A DNA stretch of 64,000 nucleotides from Tritrichomonas musculus (lineage: Eukaryota > Parabasalia > Tritrichomonadida > Tritrichomonadidae): positions 8,432,001 through 8,496,000 of the forward strand of contig JAPFFF010000001.1 in assembly GCA_039105265.1 (NCBI GenBank), in the 5' to 3' direction. Position 1 is the stretch's first letter, and every line of letters begins with the position of its first letter. The notes beneath the pieces were generated by a model. It ran no database searches, was not told the origin of the DNA, and was given only the letters and a program-made list of their open reading frames with translations. The position numbers were made by a program, and so were the translations under genes. Positions 20,602 to 30,732 of this stretch are shown piece by piece.

Positions 20602-21231
20602 CTAAAAAGTAGAAGTTACGAACTTATTGAATGGCCTATAGCTTTTTTTAATGATGAAACTCAATAGACATCGTCGAATTTCAATCCATATTCTTTTAAT
20701 TTCGTCTTTTTCTGGATATTTTATTATAAAATTCACCAAAAATCTTGAGTATTCGTTATGCGTGATGCTATTATAAATTTGGTTCATTTCTTTTGATTCC
20801 TGTTCATCCACTTTTGAATACTTATTTATGATTTCTTGAATTTCTTCACAAATTGAAATTATCTTTGAATCTTTATGCATGCTAAAAAAAATTTGAAGGA
20901 AAGATTTATTTGATTTCGAAATGATAATAATTGTATTATCAAAACATGCAATGAGATATTCTGCATCCAAATATTCAATCAGATCAAATACAATTATTTT
21001 GGTATCGTTTTTCATTTCATTAATCGTTGTTATTTCTTCAAATTTGGATATAATATATATTTTGAAATGTTTATAAATTTTATCTAAAAGTTCATCTTTC
21101 AATTTAATCTGTTGAGTATTAAAAACGCTTTGAAAGGCTGCAATGTCGGAACTCGCCATTGCAAGAACAAGAAAAACAATAATACAAAAAAACTTTAATT
21201 TTTGTGTTGAAAATGATCGTACTATATTCAT
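20602..21231 (-). CDS. Unrecognised 209-residue protein with N-terminal hydrophobic segment
   Basis: It starts at the ATG at 21231. Residues about 12-27 (KFFCIIVFLVLAMASS) form a hydrophobic core preceded by basic residues, which fits a signal peptide or anchor. The mature part is helical, with repeated short beta strands (KIIVFDLIEYLDAEYLIACF), and ends with a basic helix. No family is recognised. The ATG lies about 40 bp from the left end of a TIR element (21269-22188), so the element may carry or have displaced its promoter. It could be a secreted or ER protein, or a gene fragment. Confidence 0.5.
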   Translation of the reverse strand: MNIVRSFSTQKLKFFCIIVFLVLAMASSDIAAFQSVFNTQQIKLKDELLDKIYKHFKIYIISKFEEITTINEMKNDTKIIVFDLIEYLDAEYLIACFDNTIIIISKSNKSFLQIFFSMHKDSKIISICEEIQEIINKYSKVDEQESKEMNQIYNSITHNEYSRFLVNFIIKYPEKDEIKRIWIEIRRCLLSFIIKKSYRPFNKFVTSTF

Positions 21232-21268
21232 AATTAACGTACATAATTCTAATATATATATAAATTGA

Positions 21269-22188
21269 TAGAGGGGTCAACCGCTCAACCGTTGTCAAAA
21301 AATTGAGAGAAATAAAAAATCTAAAGATCAATGCAAAATAAATTATTAAATAAATATAACAGTATTTATGAATAATAAAAAATTGCATTAAAAAAAATTT
21401 TCTTTATTTTGCCAGGAGTTAGAAGAGATCAAAGTTTTAATGACATGTGATATGAATTACATTTTTTAAATATTAAAAATCATTATAAAAAGCCATTAAT
21501 TAATATATTTTTGGATTTAAACTCCTTATGATCAAACAAATATTCAATTTTATTCAATAAAACCCTCAAAAAATTATTAAAAAACATCAAATAAAAGATA
21601 TTTTCAAAGTTTTATTATTTCTCCTCATGAAAAACAAAAATTGAAGAAAAATAACCATAATCATCTATTAATAAATGGTTAAACAATCAAAAGTAAACAA
21701 ACATTTATTACTTTTTTTTTTTGAAATATATATCAATAATTTTATGAAATAACAGTACGTTTAACTGTTAAAATTTCAATTATTGTGATATATAAATAAA
21801 TAATTCCTAACAAATTTCATATTTTAATATACTATTTTATTTGATTTAATTCTTCATTGTAGAGATATCATTTTTTGGTTTTTTTATATTTTATTTCAAT
21901 TATTTTATATTTTATAATTATAATATATTTAAATTTTTTACACCATAATATTTAATTCATAAGATATTTTGGCTTGAAAGAGAATTATAGTTATATGAAA
22001 AAGTGGGAATTTCCAATTTTTTTAATTGAATTTTTATTTCCTCTATAATTCCTGGCAAAATAAGTGAATTTTTAATTTGAGCATAAAAATATATATTACT
22101 ATATATAAAGAATTAGAATAATTATTTTATTTAATCAAATCTTTATAAAAATACTTTTTTGACATTTTCTTGGCGGTTGACCCCCCTA
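21269..22188. mobile_element. Non-autonomous TIR element, copy 1 of the GGTCAACCGC family
   Basis: The left end TAGAGGGGTCAACCGC (21269) faces the right end GCGGTTGACCCCCCTA (22173-22188). TGTCAAAAAA follows the left terminus and its complement precedes the right terminus. A subterminal pair (TTTTGCCAGGAGTTA near 21410 and TAATTCCTGGCAAAATAA near 22046) extends the symmetry. A 9-bp direct repeat TATAAATTG flanks both sides (21259-21267 and 22189-22197), with one extra base at the left. The interior is AT-rich and non-coding. Nine-base duplications are typical of Mutator-like elements. A second copy lies at 57691-58490. Confidence 0.75.
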
Positions 22189-22321
22189 TATAAATTGTTT
22201 TTTTTTCTTTTTTAATGGCATTACTTATCTTCATTATTTGTTCTTAAAGAAAAAAGTATCTCATTGCTAAAAGATGGCAGCTGATGAATGAAATATCTAC
22301 AATTTATAGAATTATTATTTA

Positions 22322-22760
22322 ATGCTTAATAATGATAATGGGATTGATATAAACAAAGAAGAAGCAGTACGTTATTATAAGATAAACTCCAATGAAGGAG
22401 ATGCGCAAACATTGCACAAAATCATAATTATGTATTATTTTTCGTATTCAAATAAACCATATAATATTATATCAATAGTCCTTGAATTCTATGCAGGCGT
22501 CTTAATATTATATCAATGGTTAATTAAGATATAATACTTGAAAGCCGAGCAGGAATCTGGATGAAAAGAGAAGAAGAAGCTCGTTATTGTAAAATTTCAG
22601 AAGACTGTGAAGATATTTATAGCATAGCTATGCAATAATTTTTGATACTGGTGATGTGATTCCCAAGAACAAAGAAGAAACAGCTTATTATGATTGATTA
22701 CACAGTAATACTGACAAAAGGAGATAGAATTCAATAATATACATAAGTAACGATATTATC
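22322..22760 (+). pseudogene. Relic of Sel1-type repeats
   Basis: Short frames read like Sel1 units: DINKEEAVRYYKINSNEGDA at 22343-22402, and REEEARYCKIS, then KEETAYYD, further on in other frames. Several stops intervene. No start or kinase part remains. Confidence 0.45.
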
Positions 22761-22936
22761 AATATTTATATTTATATGCTCACTTAAACATAGAAAATAT
22801 GAACAAATAGAAAAAATAACGTATGAAAGTTTTTATGATATAATGTGAGAAATACGATATGAGGTTAATATTGACCTTAACGGCTCCGGACATACCATTT
22901 TTAATTTATGTTTTGAAAATTAAGATCATTTAATTA

Positions 22937-24682
22937 ATGGGACCTTGGCAATCTTTGGATACGACAAAAAATGCGAAAAACTACGGCAGGTATGATTTTC
23001 TATATGCAAAGGAAAGGATGCAATCCAATACACATTCAGACAATCAAAAATTGTTTTTTCAGTTTCAAATGGAATATATTGATTTCTTCAATTCTAGAAA
23101 AAAACACAATGAAAAAGAATTTGAATATGAAAAATTTCCCGAAATTCGGCAGAATATAAGTGTCATGATCATTGTTGGCTCCACTTTTCATATTTCAAAA
23201 GAGCAATTCTATTACGGACACTATCAGAAAGATGCCAATGATCTAAGCACAGCATTATTAATACGGCACCTCTTTCATTATGCATTTGACATTCCTTATT
23301 CACAAATACTGGTCACTTCAACACAGAATGATGATTTCATAAATTTAGATTTTAATGTCGATTTAATTTCAGCTCCATCAAGTTTTTATGAAGAGATTTC
23401 AGATAAGAAACCTAATTTCGAATATTATTTCAATCTTCAAGGAAAAAATGAATTTGATTTTTATCAAAATATCAAAACAATTCAAGTTCTATTTTTCAGA
23501 ATTATACGAAGACGTTATTCAACCTTTCAATATTGAAATCATCAAAGATTTCAAAGATTTCTCAAATGAAAATTCACATCTATTTGTTTTCTTTTTAAAT
23601 AATGGATATTCTGGACGCTTAAATAATATCTCATATCAATTCCTCATTGAACGTCTCCTTAAAATTGATTGCAAACGTTTTTATGTTTGCAATGATTCAT
23701 ACAGCAGTGGATCAATGATATATCTCATCAAAATTTGTAAAGAATTTAAAAAAATATTTCCAGATAATGATGATCTTGAAATTGAATCAGTTTTGTTCAA
23801 TTTTTTAACTTGTCTCGATAAAGTTGGCATTTATAAAATGCAAAACGAAGTCAATGAAAAACTTAATAATTATGATTTTGGCAAAACAAAGCAAGAGACA
23901 ATAAGAATTGTTAAATCAAGACTCGAAAACATGAGTGAAGCAATAATTCAAAAAGTGTCACATTTTGTGAATAATTTGGATGATCAGCTTCCAAAAGAAA
24001 ATTGTGTTCCTCATCATTTTTTGAAGTTTGCCGAAAAGGCAATAATATTTGCTTCTTCATCATACGGTCAACCTTCCATTCCTCTTCCTGGACGTGAGTT
24101 TAAGATTTCTATTTGCGATTTTCCAAGGACAAGAGTTTTTGGGAATATCTTTTCTTCGATTTTTATCGAGTCGCTGCTTGATATAAATAGTCAAAAGTCT
24201 CTTAAAGAATTTACAAAAAGCATCGAAAATTTATATCAATAATATCGAGAAGATTTTGAGAGATATATCATTGAACAAAACATTCCAATTCAAGGAAAAA
24301 CAATCAACGATTCACTTCTTACATCAAGCGAAATTGAGTCATTCTTCAGTTATAAAATTGATGAGAGAACCTCATTTTTAATAAATTCAAGAAGGATTTT
24401 GAAAAAGAAGTCAATTCATTTCTTGAAAATTGTGAGCCAAAAGAAAGTTTCTCTGTTTTTGTCTCAAAAGAATTTCCAAATGATGCCAAATGTAACGGAT
24501 TTGCCAAATTTATTGGGGAGATAAAGCCAATAGACCCGAAATTTTCAAAAATTATAGATTCTCTCAGAAATCCAATATTGAATTTCTTTCTTAATAGTCC
24601 TGATAATGCTGATAGGGATTCGGTTTATTTTGTGAAAGCTTTTAAAAATATTGTGCAATTCTGGGAAGAACGTGATATATAA
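22937..24682 (+). pseudogene. C13/caspase-like (clan CD) peptidase homologue, broken and apparently non-catalytic
   Basis: The first frame (22937 to about 23495) has the early beta strand of the fold, SVMIIVGSTFHISKEQFYYG, and HYQKDANDLSTALLIRHLFH, a lattice typical of legumain-like proteins. After one frameshift, the second frame continues with FVFFLNNGYSG, where legumains have HG, and RFYVCNDSYSSGSMIYL, where legumains have ACESGSM. Both the catalytic His and Cys positions appear substituted. A stop at 24240 and another frame change separate a C-terminal helical part ending at 24682 (IVQFWEERDI). About three breaks in all. The family call rests on motif spacing only; another clan CD branch is possible. 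Confidence 0.5.
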
Positions 24683-25203
24683 GATATGAGTTTTTATTCC
24701 TTTAGCAACAAAGTGAGCCTGCTATATCAGCAATTTATGCCAGTAATTAGCAATAGGATTTTGAGCCATATACAAATCAAATACCTAAAATCTTACGGTT
24801 AAGTGCATCATAATTCAAATCATCACTTGGTAATGATGCGATTTCATTTAACTTTATTATTGGTTAGTAATCATTAGGATGTGAGGATCCCTGCAGAAGA
24901 ACATCACAACAAAAAGTCTCAAGATTACGGAATCTCCTGCTGAAGAATTCCATAATATATGAGTTCCATTAGCTAATAACAAAATTGCTCTAAAAGTTCA
25001 TATAACAGCTAAATTAGCTATGCTATTATTAACTATTTTTTTATTATATGTTGATAGTGTATTCATGAAAATATTTATATATATTAAATTTTACTAGTTT
25101 TAATAATTTAATATATCAAAAATATTGGACTATAAAATAATATTATTTAGATAAATTAGAAAATATTTTTATATAATTGAGAAGTTTACAATTTATTTTT
25201 ATA
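24683..25203. other. Intergenic; degenerate repeat related to 28210-28320
   Basis: Stretches such as AGCAACAAAGTGAGC (near 24702) resemble AGCAGCAAAGTGAGTTAG beyond the downstream gene (28245), so similar sequence flanks the BspA-kinase gene on both sides. No gene is seen. Confidence 0.35.
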
Positions 25204-28088
25204 ATGAATATTGAAATATCGAAATCATATATAAGATACTCGTTAAACGATAAAGATCATACGGCATCTGTTATAAAATCGCCAAAAGCCAAAGGAAACA
25301 TTTTCATTCCCCAATTTATCATGTATCAAAAAGAAAAATATATAATAACTTCAATTTCATCTTATGCGTTTGATCATATTAAAGTCGAAAGCATTTCATT
25401 TCCTGAAGATTCAGAAATAGAATCATTTAACTATAATTGCTTTTATTTTTTAAGTATTAAAAACTCCAAATTCCAGCAAAAGTTAAGTATTTTGGAAAAT
25501 CTTTTATGTATTCGATAAGAGACTTGACTGAAATTGAAATTTTTCCAGAAAACAAAAATTTTATATATTATCAGAATCAATTTTTACTTGGCAAAACAAA
25601 CCAAAATGTTGACACATTTGATGCACTTATCTATGCCCGAAATGATCTTGAAGAAGCAATTATACCTCCGCAAGTCCAAATTATTAAAGAAAGATCTTTT
25701 TATTTCCATAATAAATTGAAATCACTGATATTTCCAGATGATTCAAAAATTAGCAAGATTGAGTATGATATCATATATGCTTGCTCAATAGAAAGATTAA
25801 GATTATCGCCAAGTATTGAATATATTGATACAGACTTTTACATTTCTTTAGACAAAGTTAAAAGCATTGAAATTTCGCCAAAAAATTTAATATTTTCACT
25901 TTTTGAGAATAAATGCATTCTTAAAAAAAGTTCTAAAGAAAGCACTGTTTTTGATCAACTTGTTTATTGTCGTAGAGATGTAAAGGAGATTGTAATTCCT
26001 TCATATATAAAGACAATTACATATAACTCTTTTAATTATTGCGATTCTTTGAAATCACTCATTTTTGAGCCAAATTCATCAATCGATATAATTGAAAAAA
26101 ATGCATTCTTTAGTTGCTATAATTTGCTGAAAATTGTTCTTCCAGCTTCATTAAAAAAGATTGGCGAAAAATCTTTTGATTCCTTGCAACATCTCGAATC
26201 AATTCAATTCCTTGGAAATGGAATCGGATTTGAATTCGGTAATTGTTGCTTTAGACAATGCAATAATCTCAAAAAAATACTGTTTCCAAACGCGATTGAA
26301 CTCAATTTTGGAAAATATGGACCTTTTGGCGATATTAGCAGTGGGGTTGAATTATTTGTCAACAAAAATACAAAACTAATCGGGTTTGAAGATTATCAAA
26401 ACCGTATCAAATTTATTGATGATTCTATTGACGAAGGAACAAATAAAAATGAAAAAGAAGAAATTGCAAATGCCAATCCTAATGAAAAAGAAGAAATTGC
26501 AAATGCCAATCCTAATGAAAAAGAAGAAATTGCAAATGCCAATCCTAATGAAAAAGAAGAAATTGCAAATGCCAATCCTAATGAAAAAGAAGAAATTGCA
26601 AATGCCAATCCTAATGAAAAAGAAGAAATTGCAAATGCTAATCCTAATGAAAAAGAAGAAATTGCAAATGCTAATCCTAATGAAAAAGAAGAAATTGCAA
26701 ATGCTAATCCTAATGAAAAAGAAGAAATTGCAAATGCCAATCCTAATGAAAAAGAAGAAATTGCAAATGCCAATCCTAATGAAAAAGAAGAAATTGCAAA
26801 TGCTAATCCTAATGAAAAAGAAGAAATTGCAAATGCTAATCCTAATGAAAAAGAAGAAATTGCAAATGCTAATCCTAATGAAAAAGAAGAAATGAATATT
26901 AATATAAATGAAGAGACTGATATTGACAAAAAGAGAGAACAGAATACTTCCAAAGATGTTTCTCTTCTGCTTTCACATATTCGATTTCTAGAAAGTAGGC
27001 TCTGTAAATATGAAAAAGTTGATCCATTTGATCTCGAGGCAGCGCGACAAAAAGAAAGCAAGGAACAAAAACCAGAAGAAAAAAATATTTTTATTGGTGA
27101 AGAAGATGAAGAATTTCAAGAAGTTATTGAAAAGATTGGTGAAGGAGCCAGTTCAATAGCGTACAAAATTATTGACAAACGATACAATAAAATCATGTGT
27201 AAGAAAGTTTTAAAAGTTGAAGAAGGAAAAACAACTTTTAAAAAACTTCAGAACTCAGTCAAAGAATTTGAAGCTCTTTCCAGTCTCAATAATCCATGTA
27301 TTTGTGAAGCCTATGGATTCAACCTTCAAGAAAAAGTTAAAAACGTCGACAAAAAAGGAATCAAAGAAGATGAAGAACAAAGACAAAAAAGAAGAGAAGA
27401 AGATTATGAATATGAATATGATGAAGAAAAAAACAATGACGATGATGATGATGATTCCAATCAAATGACAACAGTTGCACTTTTCATTGAATTTCTTCCA
27501 TATAAATTAAAAGATGCTCTTGACAAGAAAATGTTAAATAATACATTGAAAGTTCGTGTTGCACTTGAAGTTGCTTTTGGAATGTCTTATATTCATAGCA
27601 AAGGAATGATGCACAGAGACCTGAAGATTGAAAACATCATGTTGAATTACGCTTTTGAAGCGAAAATCATTGATTTCGATCTCGTCGGTTTTATAAAGAA
27701 GAAAGAAGATGAAGAATCTGCCACGAAAGGAGTCGGCACTTTTGCTTACATGTCACCTGAAATGGCAAATGAAGAAGATTACGATAATAAAACAGATGTG
27801 TATTCTTATGGCATTGTTCTTTTTGTTGTTTTTGCAGGTCATCTGCCAAAGCAGAATTTGAAGGATAAAATGACAAACAGCAAGCCAATTCGATTCCCTC
27901 ATTCATCGCCTTCAATTTCAAAGTATTGTATCGAGCTCATCAAGAAATGCACAGAGTTCGAATCATCTAAGCGTCCATCATTTAATGAAATTATCATGGA
28001 CATGAAAAATCATTCCTTTGGACTGGCAGAACAAATTGATGATAAGATCATTTATCAACGTTATGAAAACCTCATTTCCAATTATTAA
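25204..28088 (+). CDS. BspA-like LRR protein fused to a C-terminal protein kinase (one frameshift)
   Basis: It starts at the ATG at 25204 (MNIEISKSYIRYSLNDKDH). After about 90 codons the frame shifts once near 25460-25500 and continues to 28088. The N-terminal about 400 residues are LRR_5 units. Then come 13 exact 11-residue units NEKEEIANANP (26448-26876), a charged linker and a kinase domain (27105-28010). The kinase has GEGASS, CKKVLK, an acidic insertion (DYEYEYDEEKNNDDDDDD), MMHRDLKIEN, DFD for DFG, and MSPEMA. Architecture is LRR sensor then repeat hinge then kinase, the reverse of the gene at 35848. The single frameshift may be a sequencing error or mark a recent pseudogene. Confidence 0.78.
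26448..26876 (+). repeat. 13 tandem copies of a 33-bp coding repeat
   Basis: Unit encodes NEKEEIANANP. Copies differ almost only at one synonymous site (GCC or GCT for the second Ala); the order is five C, three T, two C, three T. Confidence 0.95.
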
Positions 28089-28497
28089 TGAAAAATATAA
28101 AAAGAATTTTATATAAATATTGCTTTAAATAAAATAAGTTATGAATATATAAATTATTTATTTAAACAAATATTATTTTGGTTAAAATTTTATTCCGGAA
28201 TAATCAGAATATAAAATCATTTTCAACATTATTGTCCAGTTATTAGCAGCAAAGTGAGTTAGTTATTAGTAACAATGCTGCTCAATTATTGGAAATAATG
28301 TGAGTCAGCTTTTATACTTTAAGTCATTTAAATAATTTTTGCACACTATTCAATTTTCAGCGTTTTATCTTATTAAAAAGAAAAGCATCTCATCTGTTGG
28401 ACTTAAACATATTGAAAAAGGGTTACCAAATCCAAATTTAATATATATAAAATTTAATACATAAAATATTTTAAAATGTTGCATTATTTTTTTTTAT
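28089..28497. other. Intergenic region between convergent genes
   Basis: AT-rich. Contains the AGCAGCAAAGTGAGT repeat-like stretch related to the one at 24702. No gene is seen. Confidence 0.4.
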
Positions 28498-29856
28498 TTA
28501 AATACTATTTATAAGTTCTGCCTTTCCTTCTTCACACAATTTAATAATCAGTTCTCCAAAGAGAGTATTGGCCCAGGCAAACCATTTTCTTGTGAATTTT
28601 GATGGATCATCAACATTGAAACTTTCATGCATGAACCCCGTTTCAGCATCAGTATCACGAAGTAATTTCAAACATTGTTTAATTTCAGCGTCGTCTGTGC
28701 TTGTCAATGCTCGCATAATTATGCTCATCGGCCAAGCATAATAATAGCCGATATGCGGCCCACCAACTCCTTCACCACTTTTTCCTCTGAAAAAGTAGGG
28801 ATTATCGGTGCTCCAAACAAATTTTCTAGTATTTTGATATATCTCATCATTTACATTAATGTAATTTGATGTGATATATGGAAGACTTAAAAGAGAAGGC
28901 ACATTGGCATCATCCATCATATATGTGTTGCCGAAGCCATCTGCTTCATATGCATATATTTTCCCATATTTGGGATGGTTAACAATGGCGTATTGTTTGA
29001 GTGCTTGTTCAACTTCATTTGCGAGTTGAAGACATTCTTGGCTAAAAGATGAATCATGTGTTACTTTTTCAGTTATTTCTGCTAATTGCCTAAGTGAAAC
29101 TACAGCAAAAAAGTTGGATGGAATCAAAAAAGGAAAAATGGTTGCGTCATCTGAAGGTCTGAAGTAAGAAATAATTAAGCCTACTGGATTTGCGGGCGTT
29201 CCCATTCCATCGTTATTAATTGTATCAAGTTGACGATTTGTTGTACGCGAAAATTTGTAATAAAATTTGCCATCTTTTCTTTGTTGCTCTTTAAACGTTT
29301 GAACTATGAGATGAGTGGCTTTAATCCAATCATCGTCAAAAACACTTTCATCTTGAGTTATTTTCCAATATTTATGAGCAAGTCGAATTGGATAACAAAG
29401 TGAATCTATTTCATATTTTCTTTCATGAGTGTATGGCTTCATATCAGTATGATCATTTTTCCATTCACTCCATTCTTCAGTATGTGTAAAAGCGTTAGCA
29501 TAAGGATCAAGTTGAATACATTTCATTTGTCTATGAATAACTCCAGCGAGAAGATTTTGTAGATCTGCATCTTTTTGCTTCTCTAAAAGTGATAAGTATG
29601 GGTATACTTGAGCTGCGGAATCCCGAAGCCACATTGCATCAATATCTCCAGTGATAACAAACGTGTCTGGCTTTGTACTATCAGTCATTTCAAAGCAAAC
29701 AGTTGTATCTAATGTATTTGGATAACAATTTTCAAACATCCATGCCAATTTCTGATCTTTTAAAATACTTTTTACTTTAGATATCTTTTCTTCTATAGTT
29801 TTTGATTGAAATTTTCTGTTTTCAGGTGCAGGTCTTTGACTTTTAAATTGTTTCAT
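28498..29856 (-). CDS. Glycoside hydrolase family 125 (exo-alpha-1,6-mannosidase)
   Basis: The ORF has 452 codons, the usual full length for GH125 (formerly DUF1237). Family motifs: GDIDAMWLRDSAAQV (70-84), YEIDSLCYPIRLAHKYWK (148-165), NNDGMGTPAN then FRPSDDA (214-238), DDANVPSLLSLPYI, and HESFNVDDPSKFTRKWFAWA (410-429). In characterised members an Asp and a Glu serve as acid and base; the FRPSDD and HESF regions are the likely carriers here. The reaction is metal-independent, inverting hydrolysis of alpha-1,6-linked mannose from N-glycan or mannan substrates. There is no signal peptide, so it is probably cytosolic or lysosome-targeted by other means. GH125 is common in bacteria and fungi, so lateral gain in the parabasalid line is possible. 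The stop is followed by A (TAAA), matching the trichomonad UAAA polyadenylation signal. Confidence 0.93.
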   Translation of the reverse strand: MKQFKSQRPAPENRKFQSKTIEEKISKVKSILKDQKLAWMFENCYPNTLDTTVCFEMTDSTKPDTFVITGDIDAMWLRDSAAQVYPYLSLLEKQKDADLQNLLAGVIHRQMKCIQLDPYANAFTHTEEWSEWKNDHTDMKPYTHERKYEIDSLCYPIRLAHKYWKITQDESVFDDDWIKATHLIVQTFKEQQRKDGKFYYKFSRTTNRQLDTINNDGMGTPANPVGLIISYFRPSDDATIFPFLIPSNFFAVVSLRQLAEITEKVTHDSSFSQECLQLANEVEQALKQYAIVNHPKYGKIYAYEADGFGNTYMMDDANVPSLLSLPYITSNYINVNDEIYQNTRKFVWSTDNPYFFRGKSGEGVGGPHIGYYYAWPMSIIMRALTSTDDAEIKQCLKLLRDTDAETGFMHESFNVDDPSKFTRKWFAWANTLFGELIIKLCEEGKAELINSI

Positions 29857-29908
29857 GAAAAATTTTCATAAAAAATATGGTTACATTTAATTATTTGTCA
29901 TCATAATG

Positions 29909-29966
29909 ATAATCACTAATGAACAGCTTTTACAATTATAATCACTAATGAACAGTTTTTACAATT
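29909..29966. repeat. 29-bp tandem duplication upstream of the GH125 gene
   Basis: ATAATCACTAATGAACAG(C/T)TTTTACAATT occurs twice head to tail (29909-29937 and 29938-29966) with one mismatch, 53 bp before the GH125 start. It may duplicate promoter sequence. Confidence 0.85.
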
Positions 29967-30204
29967 ATTTAACAAATGAGATTACAAAAAAGATTAAAAC
30001 CGAATTATTAATTTGAATTTCTTTATTATATATATCTAAGTTAAGCGTTGCAATTGCATTTAAAACTCTTTCTATAGAAAATATAAAACATATAATGCCT
30101 TGACATTGTTTTCTTCGCTCAAAACAAAAAAAATAAAAAAAAATGTATTTTTTTTTCTATTTGAGATAAAAGGACTATTATTTGGGCTATTATATTTCTA
30201 TTCA

Positions 30205-30621
30205 TCAAGATGTCTTTCCGGTTTTAAATTCTTTCTTCTGTTCGAGAAATTCAATACACTCCATAATATTTATCTTATGCATATCTTTAGCTTCTATCTC
30301 TTCCGTAGTTCCATTTTCATCATACCTTATTACGTAATATATTTTTTGTTTGGAACGATATGCATCAATGATTGTATGTGGTTTCATTGCATTTTTTGGG
30401 AAATCTTGTCGAATTTTAACTAGTTCATTTTTATTCTTTAAGTATTCCTGAAGAATGTCTTCATATTCGACTAGCGCTATTTCGTCTACCCAAGAATTTT
30501 CTGAATGAGGTAAATTTTTCCATTTTACTAAATATTGAGTGAACCTATTTTTTAGTCTATCGCAAAGAATCCTTTCAATTTGCTTTTTATCATCTTTTTC
30601 ATCATTAAAATCGAATTCCAT
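30205..30621 (-). CDS. HP1-like protein with chromodomain and chromoshadow-like domain
   Basis: The ORF has 138 codons. Residues about 12-60 form a chromodomain: QIERILCDRLKNRFTQYLVK, then WKNLPHSENSWV, with the YxVKWK and W-x(n)-NSW pattern that builds the aromatic methyl-lysine cage. Residues about 80-130 (PHTIIDAYRSKQKIYYVIRY, then ECIEFLEQK) fit a chromoshadow-like fold used for dimerisation. The acidic tail usual at the HP1 N-terminus is short (DFNDEKDD). The expected role is binding methylated histone H3 in nuclear heterochromatin. It is divergent from the coiled-coil gene at 30733 with 111 bp between starts, so the two share a promoter region. Confidence 0.82.
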   Translation of the reverse strand: MEFDFNDEKDDKKQIERILCDRLKNRFTQYLVKWKNLPHSENSWVDEIALVEYEDILQEYLKNKNELVKIRQDFPKNAMKPHTIIDAYRSKQKIYYVIRYDENGTTEEIEAKDMHKINIMECIEFLEQKKEFKTGKTS

Positions 30622-30727
30622 TTGATAATGACATTTGATATGAAAAATATCATTTGATAAATTTATTCAAAATAAATTTATAAACGTAAATTTATCAAAA
30701 ACTGAGAAAAAATCGTTTTTTCTTTAT

Positions 30728-30732
30728 TCACA
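30728..30732 (+). promoter_or_regulatory. Initiator-like TCACA directly before the ATG at 30733
   Basis: TCACA abuts the start codon and matches the trichomonad Inr TCA-Y-W, implying a 5' leader of only about 3 nt if used. Confidence 0.45.

Noticed and set aside
26386-27061. Long open frames on both strands through the 33-bp repeat
   Set aside because: By-products of a stop-free 33-bp unit; the LRR-kinase frame explains the region.
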